64,000 nt of DNA from Atrichornis clamosus (lineage: Eukaryota; Chordata; Aves; Passeriformes; Menuridae), in assembly GCA_013400975.1 (NCBI GenBank), contig WBMZ01003475.1, positions 1 to 64,000 on the forward strand, given 5' to 3'. Each line of letters begins with the position of its first letter. Within the stretch, counting starts at the first letter, position 1. Below are positions 24,904 to 35,785 of this stretch, piece by piece. The position numbers and the translations under genes are program-made. The notes beneath the pieces are model-generated. The model was not told where the DNA came from. It saw nothing but the letters and a program-made list of their open reading frames with translations, and made no database searches.

Positions 24904-24994
24904 CCTCCTCTTCCTCTTAACTCTCACTACTGCTTCTTGTCGTCTTTGATTTCATCTTTTCCTCTTCTGTTTTTCCCCCCTTTCCCTTTACTGT
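24904..24994 (+). repeat. Pyrimidine-rich tract
   Basis: About 90 bases are mostly C and T with scattered interruptions (CTCCTCTTCCTCTTAACTCTC and onward to TTTCCCTTTACTG). No acceptor AG with a plausible exon follows. It could form non-B DNA or simply be low-complexity sequence. Confidence 0.5.
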
Positions 24995-27779
24995 CTATGA
25001 AGATTTGCACTGCCTGATACAATCACCCCTCCACGCTGTTTGAATCTTAATGCAAGTGCCCTGGGACGAGATTACTCTCACCCTTCAGACTGATACGTCT
25101 CTTTTAATGTATGATGTCCAAAGAGAAGGCTGTTCCTGGATCCTGGAAATTAAAACCAACGTGTGCACATGTTGCTTTATCCAGACAAAATGTAAACTTC
25201 AGTGGAAGTCAGACCACAGTGTGGGTGCTTGGCTGGCACACAGCAGGTCAGGGCACTTTCCTGCAGAAGTTTTTGATGATGAAAAGGGAAGCTCTGCATC
25301 TTTCTGTGCCTCTCTTTCTTTTCCTCTATTCTGCTTTTTTTTAAGAACTGATTTCCTTAGGGAGTTGTTAATGTTCAGGGCTTTTTACCCTGACATTTCG
25401 GACAATGATGTGACAACACAAGTGCATCTATTACTCTTCTGCTGGAAGCTGACTGGAGCTAAGGACTTGATGGATAATGGCCACATTTTCCAGCAGCACC
25501 TGATGTACATGTGAGAAGAATGACTGGGTGACCTGCATATAAAACCAGACCATGTCAGGCACCACGTCTGAGCACAGAACCAGGAGAGAAGACTGAGAAC
25601 ACGAGCCTTTCATCGTGAGGTGCTTGTTTTGCTCCCCTTCTCTCTGTCGCTGGAAATCTGGTGGTTTCTGTGTTGCAACAGTGCAGGTTGTGCTGTGGGA
25701 ATGTATAAACTCCTTCATGGGAAGAGAGGGCAAAGGGCAGCAGGCTCATGTGGCATGGGCAGCTTTAAGGGAAGGAGGCTGCACACCTGAAAATGGAGCA
25801 TCACTTCACCTTTGATTGCTAAAGAAAGCTGATTCTCCTCTGTCTTGAGTAGTCAATTTACAAATTGAATGTAAAACAGCACTGGCTGGAGGTTGCATTC
25901 TGTGCTGCTGTGGGGGCCCTTCAGGGAGAAGGGGAGAGGGCTGGAAGCTGTTGGTGCTGCCCGGGGCTCTGGGTCTGGAAGTCACAGGTCATTTGAGCAG
26001 GTGAGGCGTGCTGGTAGGATTCCGTGTGTTTGGTGCTTTGCTGGGTGCTGTAGACCTTTTGCTGAAGCTGATACTGCTCTGCTTTATATTCCACAGTGTA
26101 GACTCGCTAAAGCTGACGTTGAACTCACACAGCTGGGAAGGGATGGGCAGGAAGGGGGGGTTACAGTGGGCAGGGCTGGGGTGCTCTCCCCTCCCAGTTC
26201 CCCAGCACTTCGTTCAGGCACCACCCCCTGACCACTGACTCGTCTGTTCTTCCAGTTTCTCTCTCTGCAAGACCACTGTGAGAAATGATCAAGGATTCAA
26301 ATAGCTTCCAGGGAACCGGAGAAGGAAAAGTGTAAGAAGGAGGGCAAGACCCAACTGCATTTTCACCAGGAGCACAAGTGTGCAGGGAGTGGATGGATGG
26401 CAGTTCTGCCCTCAGCTGTGCCGTTCTCACGAGCAGCACATCAGGAGCTGTCAGAATCCTCAAACCTTTCCTTGGCTGGACTGCTCTGGGATATAATGAA
26501 AGTACATATTTTTTAAATGACTTTCCTAATTGTGAGGTGGGCTTTCAGGCTCTGTAAGTAGCACACAGGTGAGATGTGTTGTAGTGAAGTCCATTTCATT
26601 CTTGACGTTGTAGCAGTCCAAACTACAGCCTTGCATCAGGACAAGAATGTTTTCCAAGCAGACCTTGATTGTCCAATTTTCACAGAGGACACACTCATAA
26701 ATATTTGTGAACAAACAGGAAGTTGCAGTGTGCAAACAGAAGAAAATACCAGAGTGGAAAAAACAATCCCAGGTTCAGTATCTGTTTCTGGAACATATTT
26801 TCTGCGAATTCCCTGGCTTCCCTGTGCTTCAGATTTTCTGTCTTTCCAAGGGCAGTCCCACAGCCTTACCTGGCATTTGGGGAAGACTAGTAATTTGCCA
26901 CATGTGAAGTAGTCTGGGGCCACTCTGGAGACACCAAAGAACGCCAGGCAGAGAAATCAGAGTGCCCTCTGTATCTCTGCTTGCTGTCATACTTGTTCTT
27001 CAGTTTGTGTAATGCAGCAGTGTCTGCAGAACTTCCTTTTCTCCACCTAGTGTAGCTTATAATTGCCATAACATTTGCTTCACGTGGAATAGGGTGCTGT
27101 TGTTTTCAAACAACAGAAAAAACCCCACAAAAATATTCTCCAAAGAAATGATGATATCCCTTATTATCAAACATTTTGCCAAGAAACTTGTGGCTGTAAT
27201 GAGGAGGTGGATAAACATCCCCATTGTCACAGCATTAAAACCTAATTGCCCCTGGGTTTCTTGATTATCTCCAGCAGAGCTGTCATGCTGCCCCTTTGAA
27301 AAAATGAGCTGACATCACATGCACAAACTTCAAAAGTTCGGGTTTCGGGGTTTTTTTTTCTGGAGACAGGCAAAGTTATTTTCAAACAGTCTCTGGTGTT
27401 TTTACCAAACTTGTTGGAATATTGCACTGAACTGGGGACCTGTTGCTTCTGTGTCCCGAGTTTAGTGATTGTTCCGGTTCCCTGTCACACTTGGGCATTA
27501 CCTCAGCATGACTCCTGCCAGGATCTTGTACCTGCTGCCTACATATGTAAGAGTATTATTTATTAGTCGTGTCTGGAACAGGGGCTCTGTGTTCCCAGGA
27601 TGTAATCCTCTCTCTCACTGCAGGACAGGTGCCCTCAGAGCCCTCACTGCCTCCTGTTGTGCCCCCCGTAAAATGGGAGCAGTGATGTTCTTCCCTATTG
27701 CGTGTGCTGTGCTCCATCCTGGAACAATGCGTTGCTGCTTTCAAAATGGGCCCATTTTCCAAGAAAAAGAAAGAAAGTA

Positions 27780-28010
27780 ATACAAGGATAGTAAAAATAA
27801 ATCATTTTCTGAGCTTTTAACAAGTACAAATCTGCTTCCCAAATAACTGAATATAAATTTCCCTCTAATTGCAGGTGTTTTGAACCTATCTTGGTCCTTA
27901 GAATAGCCCTTGATTGATAAGGAGGATTTTCAAAGCATTAATCACCCAGTTCCCTGTGGCTTTTGGTAGGAGTTTAATGGCTGATTTCCTTTTGTAGCTT
28001 TACTGTTAAT
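27780..28010. promoter_or_regulatory. AT-rich block, candidate conserved element
   Basis: The block contains ATAAATCATTTTCTG, CTCTAATTGCAGG, TTGATTGATAAGG and AGCATTAATCACC within 230 bases and has no repeat structure. The appearance is of conserved enhancer DNA. An acceptor-like CTAATTGCAG occurs inside but no matching donor was found. Confidence 0.25.
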
Positions 28011-29199
28011 CTCTCCTTGACCTCATCTCCCAAGCAGATACAAGTGTTACACTGGCAGCCTCTCCCAATTCCAGCGTGGTGCCCATGGAGAACCCCAACC
28101 CTGGCACCAAGGTGGTTTTAAGGCTCAATGAACCATTGTGGGCTGAGCAGGAGTGTTACACTTGAGGGGTTTTTTAGGGAAAATAGCTTAATTTTTGGTT
28201 CAGGTGTCATTCTGTGCCCCTGCAAGAGTTAAAATGACATTTTTATGGTGGCCAAGATGGAAGTGAACATTTCAGAACTTGGAAAAGCTTCAAAAGGCCG
28301 AGTATTTGGTCAAGTGCTTTCTTGCTGCTTGACATAGAGGGGATATTGCTGGTAGGGGTGAGTTCAGGGCAGGGTGAGGGTCGGTGTTCTTGCAGGACCT
28401 TAGCCTCAGTCTGAGCCAGGGCTAGCGGAGATGAGGCAGAGAGCCCAAGGTCTCGCCTGGATCTGAACTCCCCCAGCTTTTGCAGCTTGCTGGGCACAGC
28501 CTGAGCATTGCTCTCTTACCCTTGTGCAGTGGGAGATTGCAGATGGCAAAGATTTGAAGGGATTGGTTTAGTTTGAAAACAAATCTTCCTCTTTCCTCCA
28601 AATAATGTATGTTTATTTTTTGAAGAGGGAGAAGCAATCAGGCAGCTAAAAACAGCCTAGCGATGACAAGTTGGTGATGCCTATTCCAGAAGGCTTCCTT
28701 GTGTGTAGTACAAAGTGTTTCTCTTTGTGCAAGTGAATTACTAAAAAAGAAGAAAGCTCACAGCCTTTTGGAAGCCATACTGAGACTGGAACAGCCAAAG
28801 AAGGAAGGAGGAAAATACCCCCAAAAGGCTGAAATGGTGCATGGTGTCACCCAGGGGAATCAGTTGCCTGCAGGGGATCAGGAGGAGTATTTGTTTGGGC
28901 ACCAGAGTTGGGCTTCAACCAACCAGCCCGCCTTGACTGAAGCTGGAACGTGGAATGAGGTTTTTCCGTCTTTTCCGAAGGTGGAGAGGGAGTTGATCGC
29001 TGCTGGAATGAGCAACCCCTGCATGGATCGTGCAGGTGCCTGTGCAGGGGGAGAGGGAGTGTGAAATGCAGCAGGGCGCCAGCTGGCAGACGTGGTGATA
29101 GTCCTGTAAAGGGAAATGTTCGCAAGTGAGAAAAGATGAATGTGTGTATGTGCTTGTAGGATCCTTGTTACCGTGTTATCTCGGATCTTTAGGGACAAA

Positions 29200-29440
29200 A
29201 TAGCCACTCATGCATGGAGCGTAAACAGACACACACTATGTATAAATAATGTGTGGAAGAGCAGCTTCTGAATGCCATTTCCATCATTATTTAAAAACCT
29301 GCTACTTAGGCAAATTATTATAATTCCAGTGGCACTAACTAATCCATCAGTAATTAGGATGGGAAATGGGAATGTATTCCACGGAAATGATCTTAATATT
29401 TCACCCATCCAATTGTACAGTAGCCTTCTTGAAGAATAAG
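29200..29440. promoter_or_regulatory. AT-rich block, candidate conserved element
   Basis: High-complexity sequence has ATTATTTAAAAACC, GCAAATTATTATAATTCC, AACTAATCCATCAGTAATTAGG and TGATCTTAATATTTC-like phrases. Several homeodomain-type cores occur close together and low CpG is seen throughout. It lies about 400 bases upstream of the CR1 fragment. Confidence 0.3.
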
Positions 29441-29815
29441 CTGTCATTGGCCCAGAGTTTTTTGAAAGGCTGTAATTTAATTGATGTTAAAAAAAAGAAA
29501 AATCAGGAAAATTCCCCTTGAGAACTTCATGTTGGGTTGAGAACACTGAGTTTAGAATAATAAAATTAGTAGTGCTCTTGCTGCTTTTGCTGTACCGTGT
29601 CCTAGCATGGCTGATTATGTAAATAATTAAAATAATTCCATCTTTTCTTGGCATCAGTGGTGTCCTGTGAGCCCAGTCCTTTCCATGCTCAATGAGGCCA
29701 CATGGCAGCTGTTTTACCATAGATGCTTTTGCTGCTCCATTTGTAGAGCTCTTCTCTGGCCTTTCAACCTTTCAAAACTTTTTCCATAACTAACAGCAAC
29801 TTGAAATGTATTTAG

Positions 29816-30165
29816 TAGAGCACAGGTCTGCTGAGGAGCAGCTGGGGGAACTGGGGGTGTTTATCCTGGAGAAAAGGAGACTGGAGGGGGGCCTTGTTGC
29901 TGTCTACAGCTGCCTGAAAGGAGGTGGGGGGGATCAGTCTGCTCCAGTAACAAGCGCTAGGATGAGAGGAAAGGGCCTCAGTTTGTACCAGGGGAGATTC
30001 AGGTCGGGATTTAGGAAAAATTTCTTCACCATAAGGTTTCCACCTTCACTGGAACAGGCTGCCCAGGGATGTGGTTGAGCTACCATCTCTGGAGGTATCT
30101 AAGGATGTGTTTCAGGGCACCTGGGGACGTGGCTCAGTGGTGGACTTGGCATCCAGCACTGGGGT
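29816..30165 (+). mobile_element. CR1 LINE relic: end of ORF2 and start of 3' region
   Basis: The segment reads through the conserved end of CR1 ORF2. The frame from 29806 gives LEKRRLEGGLVAVYSCLKGG and later ARMRGKGL and QGRFRSGFRKNFF, all hallmarks of the CR1 ORF2 carboxyl end. A frameshift near 30035 moves the continuing match (NRLPRDVVELPSLEV) to another phase. Similarity fades after a GTGGTGGACTTGG phrase near 30150. The final tens of bases with the terminal ATTCTATG octamers are missing. It is 5'-truncated, frameshifted and inactive. Confidence 0.9.
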
Positions 30166-31276
30166 TGTTGCACGTAGCGCTGAATGCCTGCCTTGAAGTA
30201 AACACAATTTGCCAAAATAACAATGAAGAAGTGCTGGGAGAAACAGCTTGTGAGACCACGTGAGATGAGGAGTGGAGTTCACAGTGCTGGGAGCTTTAAA
30301 ATTTTCCCCTTTTGATCTGCCAGCTCAGTAGCTGTGAATCCTAATTTTATATGTACTTCTAAATGCGCCAGAGGAGTCAGCTCCTCTGTACAGGAAAATG
30401 TGCTTTGTAATACCAGTTTCAGTATTTTGCACAGAACCTGGTAATCAAGTGAGTTTGTTCCTTGGCTTTGCTCTCTTTGGGGAGTAGATTAAGATCATCA
30501 GACGTATTTCACTCTCAGCCCAAAACAAGTTTAAATACCTGTGTTAGAGGAGTAAGGCAAATGCAATTCCTACCTTACATTGTGTGCCCCTACTGAAGCA
30601 GGTCACTGTCAATGAAAAACTCTCTCACTAACCTTTAAAAATGGGTTTTTCTGTAATTCTAGTTCTGCTGAAGGGTAAGGCTGTGTACAGTAATTGAATT
30701 GGTGGTGCATGCAGACTGAAATTTTGTGGGACGGAATTACAGGGCTATAATAGATCGTCTCTGTTTTCCTCTCTCTTCTCTCTATTGTATCTTTTTTTTT
30801 CCTCTTTGCTTTTCCTTTTTCTCATTTCTTGGTGTTGGCATTGGTATCTGAAAAGTTTAAGTGGTTTAGTGAGGAAAGCTGAAGTTGTTATTAAGGAAAA
30901 TTTGGATTTTTAATCTGTTTTGAACTCCTTACATCTTGGTGCCCTGGTCTTCCCTGCTGGCTAAATGATGTTGAAGCAACCAGCTTGTTTAAAAAAACCA
31001 AACCAAAACCCTCAGTATAGCAGGGCACCTCTTACTAGCACTGCCAGAGAGCCCTTTCCATGTAAGGGAGGAATGCTGTGATCCCTCTGTCACAGGAGAA
31101 GTTTTTGGGATGCATTCGAATCCCTGGGACCACCGTGCTGGGTCTGCAGACAGGACAAATTCCCATTTGAAAATTGGGTCTGAGGGTGTACACAGCTGCT
31201 GCTTTCTCCTCAGATTTTAAAACCATGTGGGGTTATTTTTTTTCCTGAGGTAACTCAGAGGTTTTTTTTGTTTTAG

Positions 31277-31649
31277 GATGTGTTCCTTTCCTGATAAGAT
31301 GCCTGATTACGGCACCTCTCTGAGCAGCCAAAATTGCTTGACAGTTTTAGCTTTAATTCAGGAAAGTTTGTTGGAGCATCCAAGTTGGGCCAGTAGCAGA
31401 TATTGTCTCAGTCAGTTTTTCTTCTCTCCAAACTATGGGAATGTCTTGTACATTATTTCAGCTATAACTCAAGTTACTTCAAGTGAGCTATTCCTCTTGC
31501 TAGAATATCTGGGAATATTGAACAAATACATGCCATATAGTACCATTGAACAAAACTGTGCTTTCCTTCTTATTTTGCTGGTTTTTTTCCTATTTGTTTT
31601 GACTGTTTTCTCATGTTTTTCTAAGTCAGAAGCCAAAAGCTCAGCCTAG
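31277..31649 (+). other. Open frame of 123 codons just after an acceptor-like site
   Basis: A T-rich acceptor (TTTTTTTTGTTTTAG) ends at 31276. An ATG at 31278 opens 123 codons to a TAG at 31649. The product would have a hydrophobic run near its end (about residues 93-112, FLLILLVFFLFVLTVFSCF) and a short polar tail. I recognise no family. Base composition is close to that of the flanks, which argues against strong coding constraint, and the window has several accidental frames of this length. Confidence 0.12.
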
Positions 31650-32459
31650 CAGTGCCATGTCAGACGTAGGCTGACCTAGTGTCCAGGAAACCCAGAACTA
31701 AATCCCCATTTATTTAGCAAGTGCTAAAACAAGAGAATCTGCTTTCCAAATACCAGATCAATTGTGGATGTTGGAACACGAAATTGAGTTTCATCAGGGT
31801 TTGTCTGAGTGAAATGAGAACCAGGTGTCAGACAACGTGGTGCCTCAAACGGAGCAGAGTCTGGTGAGAAAGCCCCCAGGAGACAATTCTTGGTGGAGCT
31901 GTGGCTTAGGGTTGCAAGCAAAACAACAGGTTTCTGATTAAAAGTGTTTTTGTTTTTAGAAAAACAAAGTATGGTGTGCTTTGTATTTGGAGGAGAGATG
32001 GTTACATAAAAAAAAAAGAGAAAATAATGCTGGGATCAAATTCTCTTAGTACAGCAAACAGCCTGTAAGAGCCTTGAATACTGAATAGTCATGTGGAAGA
32101 GGGAGGAGACAATCACAGTTGTTTGTTCCGTGGCTATACTTGCTAAACTAAATCTCTCCTGACACTTTGGCTGTCAAAGCCTTCCCTTGCACCTCTCTCT
32201 CACCTCCAGGCTCTGAGGGCTGTCCCACATCAGTCCCTTTGGCCATCAGTCCACTTGCCATTGCACTGCATTGATCCAGCATTCCCAGGGCTGTCCTTGC
32301 TGCCATTAGCAATAAATCCCAGTGCACAGACCAGGAAGGTTTGCACAGTGCCTTCTTTCAATTCTGCTATGAAAAGCAAATTCAGCTGAGATCTCTTTTT
32401 TCCCCCCAGTATGTGCTGGGAGTCTGCATCAGGATTTAGAAGTAGGGCTGAAAGTTTTA

Positions 32460-32690
32460 GATCCGGACGAGCAACTCTCCTTTCATTAGCTAATGCCTTT
32501 TATTTAGCAATAAATAAATAAATAAATTACAAATCCCTCGTTTTTGGTCTTTCTGCCTCATATGCCTGTGTCACAGCCTTTTTTCCCATATAATTAATCA
32601 GCCCATATCTCTCATGCAGCTCTGCTTGTCAGCAGGGATTAAAGCCTGACAGTATTTAATCATCTTGTATTTCATACAAGACTAACAATC
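32460..32690. promoter_or_regulatory. AT-rich block, candidate conserved element
   Basis: The block has TCATTAGCTAATGCC (a small dyad), TATATAATTAATCAGCCC and GTATTTAATCATCTTG. An AAAT microsatellite lies at 32509-32527. A pyrimidine tract follows from 32690. TAAT cores on both strands and complex sequence between them suggest a homeodomain-bound enhancer, inferred only from appearance. Confidence 0.3.
32509..32527 (+). repeat. (AAAT)n microsatellite
   Basis: About four and a half AATA units in a row within an AT-rich block. Short, and likely to vary between individuals. Confidence 0.8.
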
Positions 32691-35371
32691 TCCCTTTGCT
32701 TCCTCTTCCCTCCTTTCCCTTTCATTTCCTTCTCTTTTCTGGGTATGTAGCACAGTGTCTGCTCTGTCTGAAGTTTCTATACAGGGAGTGACAGGTATAA
32801 AATTCCTTTCTTGGCTTTTTTCTCCTCTGACCCATGTAATTCCCTCGTGGGATCATTTGCTGTGACATTCTGGGTGTACTGTGACCTACCCTGTTAGCAC
32901 AGAGGCCCACCACACACTGAGGCTGTCAGAGTATGTATTGAATCATATTTTACTTTTATTTCCCCCCCCCAGGAGATAGAGTAAAGCTGGGAGCCAAGTG
33001 GGCTGAGTAACTAGACCAATTATTATTTCATGTTCTGGGGCTGTTTAGCAGTTTGTTTTGAATATATGTGACCAGCTTGGACACTGACTTTGATTCATTT
33101 TATTAATTTAGGTGTCTCATGAAAATATGGTTCTCAATGTTTGATCTGCTCACAGAGATCCCCTTCGTAATCAAGGCGTGGAAATAGATCCTTCCTTTAG
33201 GCACAATACTTCTATTTCAAGGTGTAAATCCCAACGGATAGATGGCTCATCTCCTAGAAGGGCTGCTTTGTCTCCATTGACTGTAACAGATATTTACATG
33301 ACTTGCCCAAATAGAGATGTTTTCATTATAGATGTAGAGGGAGATAAATTGCATGATGATCTTAAGTCTTTGCCACGGGACATCTCTCCATTGCTGTCCC
33401 CCCATGGGGTGTGAGGCCAAGGGAGCTGTCCGTGGTCCCAATTCCCTGGATGTGGGTCCTCTCCAGGGGACTCCCCCCCAGCTGTGAAACACAGGGGGAT
33501 GAACCTGAGGGGTTGGCTCTCTGCAGAGAAAACGCTCCCTCCCCTTTCTCCCAGAGTGCGGATTGCTAATTCTTCAGACTTAGAACAATCACTATCTTAA
33601 TTTAATTAGACACCCTTTTTAGCATGGATGATGTCAGATATTATAAGGTCTGTAGATCGAACGGATTGAATGCATTCCATTTAATTTGAACTTGTAGGTT
33701 AAGTAGTGTTGACCCTGGCTAGCTTTTATATGGGAGATTCCCAAGAAGTCCCAAGTACCATCAATGCAAATGGCATTTTTCTTTCCCCACACCAAATATC
33801 ATGCCACTGAAATGCCTCCTTGTGTTTGTTTTCTCCTAGTTTTCTGACATTGTTGTATTGACAGCTGAAAATTGGAGAAGTAAAGGGATAGAGGGAGAGG
33901 CTTAGAACAATTAAAAAACCAAATTGTTTTCATGTCCTATGTAGATGTTTTCTTGCTGCAGAAGAGGTTCTATTTATAACAGGGTTCAGGTGCTGAGAGA
34001 GGTCATAGGAGGTAGCAGGGTAAAACCTTTGGCAGATGCTGTTGAATCCTAGAATATTCTTTTTCCTAATTCAGTTAAGAAGACTTCACCTTCACTAATT
34101 CTTGCTGTAGGAGGCAGCTTATTGACTTTGGCCTCTTTTAAAATCAGATGGTGGATGAAATGTTTGGTTACAGTGTTGACAACAAAAGTAGAAGAATAAA
34201 TCACAATCATTGCTGAGATCAAGGTGTTTTTCTTCATTGACTCAAGTAGTACAGTGATGCAGTAATAACAAAAAGAACAAAGAGATCAAAAGACAGTGAA
34301 GAACGTAATATTTGCTGGTTTCTTTTAGTTCTAACATGGGCAACTTCAGGTCAGCAGGATGAAAATCTGTACCTAAAAGCAACCAACTGGCTCTTGTATG
34401 GAATTAGCACATGCCAGAAATCCCAGGGACAAATGTTTGTTTTATGTGTTATATGGGCTGTCAGACTAATGATCAGAGTAGTGCTTTTTGTCCTCAAAAC
34501 TTTTTATCAATACAGATGCTTCATTTTTCTTCCAAGACTGACTGAATTGATGTCTGTATTTTATGGGAAATAGTAAAACCAGCAGGTTAAAGTAAAAGCT
34601 AAGAACAGTAGCAGAAGCTGGGGCTTTTTAAAGGAAGGATTTATGATGTTTTAGCCTTGATTTATTTTAAAAAAAAGAGCTTGAGCAGTGGTTTTTAAGC
34701 ACATTTGCCAAGGAAAAAGAGGTAGAAAACTGCAAAATAAAAGTTAGGAAGTGATAAATGCAGACATCACTTAATGAAGAAAATTAATTCTACAAGCAGA
34801 GTGATACAGAAAGGAAACATCCGTTACTGAGGAAGGGGCATTGAGGCAAAGGACATTTGTCATCTCAAGTGACAATTAGATGAGCTCCAAACAGAGCAGG
34901 GTAAAGAAGGTAAAAATATGCAAGAGAAGAAAATGAGGCGAGGAGAATTGAAGGAATACAGAGCAGACTTTTTCAGGTCTGTTGGCCTGATTTATGCTTT
35001 TACACCCTCCTTAGCATACAAACATCTCTGAAATGAAGAGCCTGTTTTGCTCTCATTACTGTACAGTCCTGCGAGCACCATGTCGGGTAAATCTGCTTGG
35101 CAGCAGAACCTGAAGGCAGCTGTGGGGCTGAGCAGAAGGTGGTTCAGCAGCTGAAAGGTGAACCATGTTGGATGCCTTGTTCCCTGCCCGCCTTCCAGAG
35201 GGCTGTGGGGGAGGCAGCAGCAGCCAAGCGAGCGACGTGCTCTGCTCTGAGCTCAGGGTCACGCTCAAATCTGAGTTCAGCTGAGCAAAACCCATTGCAG
35301 AGGCTCAAGGACACCCCTGGCTGTCCCCCTGTATTGAGCTCCACTCAGTACATTTGCCATGATTTGTCCTT

Positions 35372-35389
35372 AAAAAAAAAAAAAAAAAA
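35372..35389 (+). repeat. Homopolymer A18
   Basis: Eighteen consecutive A residues. No polyadenylation signal, processed-pseudogene body or target-site duplication is evident beside it, so it is better read as simple slippage than as a retroposed tail. Confidence 0.85.
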
Positions 35390-35550
35390 TCAGGCTCCAT
35401 TTCCTTCTGTGGAGACCTGAATACAGGTGAGAAAATATTGCTTCTGTTGGGAGACATTCTTCTTCCCAAGTTATTTCCTCTGTATGCTGAAGTAACCACG
35501 TTTGGGTAATACAAAGTCTTCCCTGCACCCCATGGGTGTTGTTTCCACAG

Positions 35551-35785
35551 AGTTCTGGGGGCATTGGGTGTCATAATTTAACTTCTGGCCAAACACTGAT
35601 GTTTAGAGAAGAGAGAGCTTTATACTTTTGCTCTAATAATTTGCAGTGGCATAAGAAATTGGCAGACTGGCTTGAAATAGAAGGTTTGACAAAGTGGGCA
35701 AGTTTTCTGTTGATCAGTCCAGATGGTCTTGATGGCTTCTCTCATCAAAGACTTCTTGCAATCCCCCACTTCCCGTGTGCTTCAG
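35551..35785 (+). other. Candidate 235-bp internal exon
   Basis: An acceptor, GGGTGTTGTTTCCACAG (ending 35550), and a near-ideal donor, TTCAG then GTAAGTG (from 35786), bound 235 bases. The frame starting at the first base is open for all 78 codons plus one base, giving phase 0 in and phase 1 out. The peptide begins SSGGIGCHNLTSGQTLMF and carries a Trp-rich middle (WHKKLADWLEIEGLTKW). I recognise no protein family. The combination is better than most in the window, but the frame length alone is not unusual here. Confidence 0.2.

Larger units (their letters stand above)
23263..29815. other. Unassigned non-coding DNA
   Basis: No gene is recognisable. The frames 25050-25514 plus (154 codons), 25893-26231 plus and 26574-26912 plus overlap other frames and have no domain. 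A CpG-retaining block occupies 23480-24000 (listed). A pyrimidine tract lies at 24904-24994. AT-rich, complex blocks at 27780-28010 and 29200-29440 look conserved. The rest is ordinary CpG-poor sequence. Confidence 0.6.

Noticed and set aside
26880..26900. GGGAAGACTAGTAATTTGCC resembles mature miR-7
   Set aside because: The first 17 positions are close to miR-7, but the complementary arm needed for a precursor is missing downstream; only about six pairs can form. It is likely a chance match.
29068..29090. CTCF-like site (GCAGCAGGGCGCCAGCTGG)
   Set aside because: It differs from the core CTCF motif at three or more informative positions.
35372..35389. A18 as the tail of a processed pseudogene
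   Set aside because: No upstream coding similarity, no AATAAA signal at the right distance and no target-site duplication seen.
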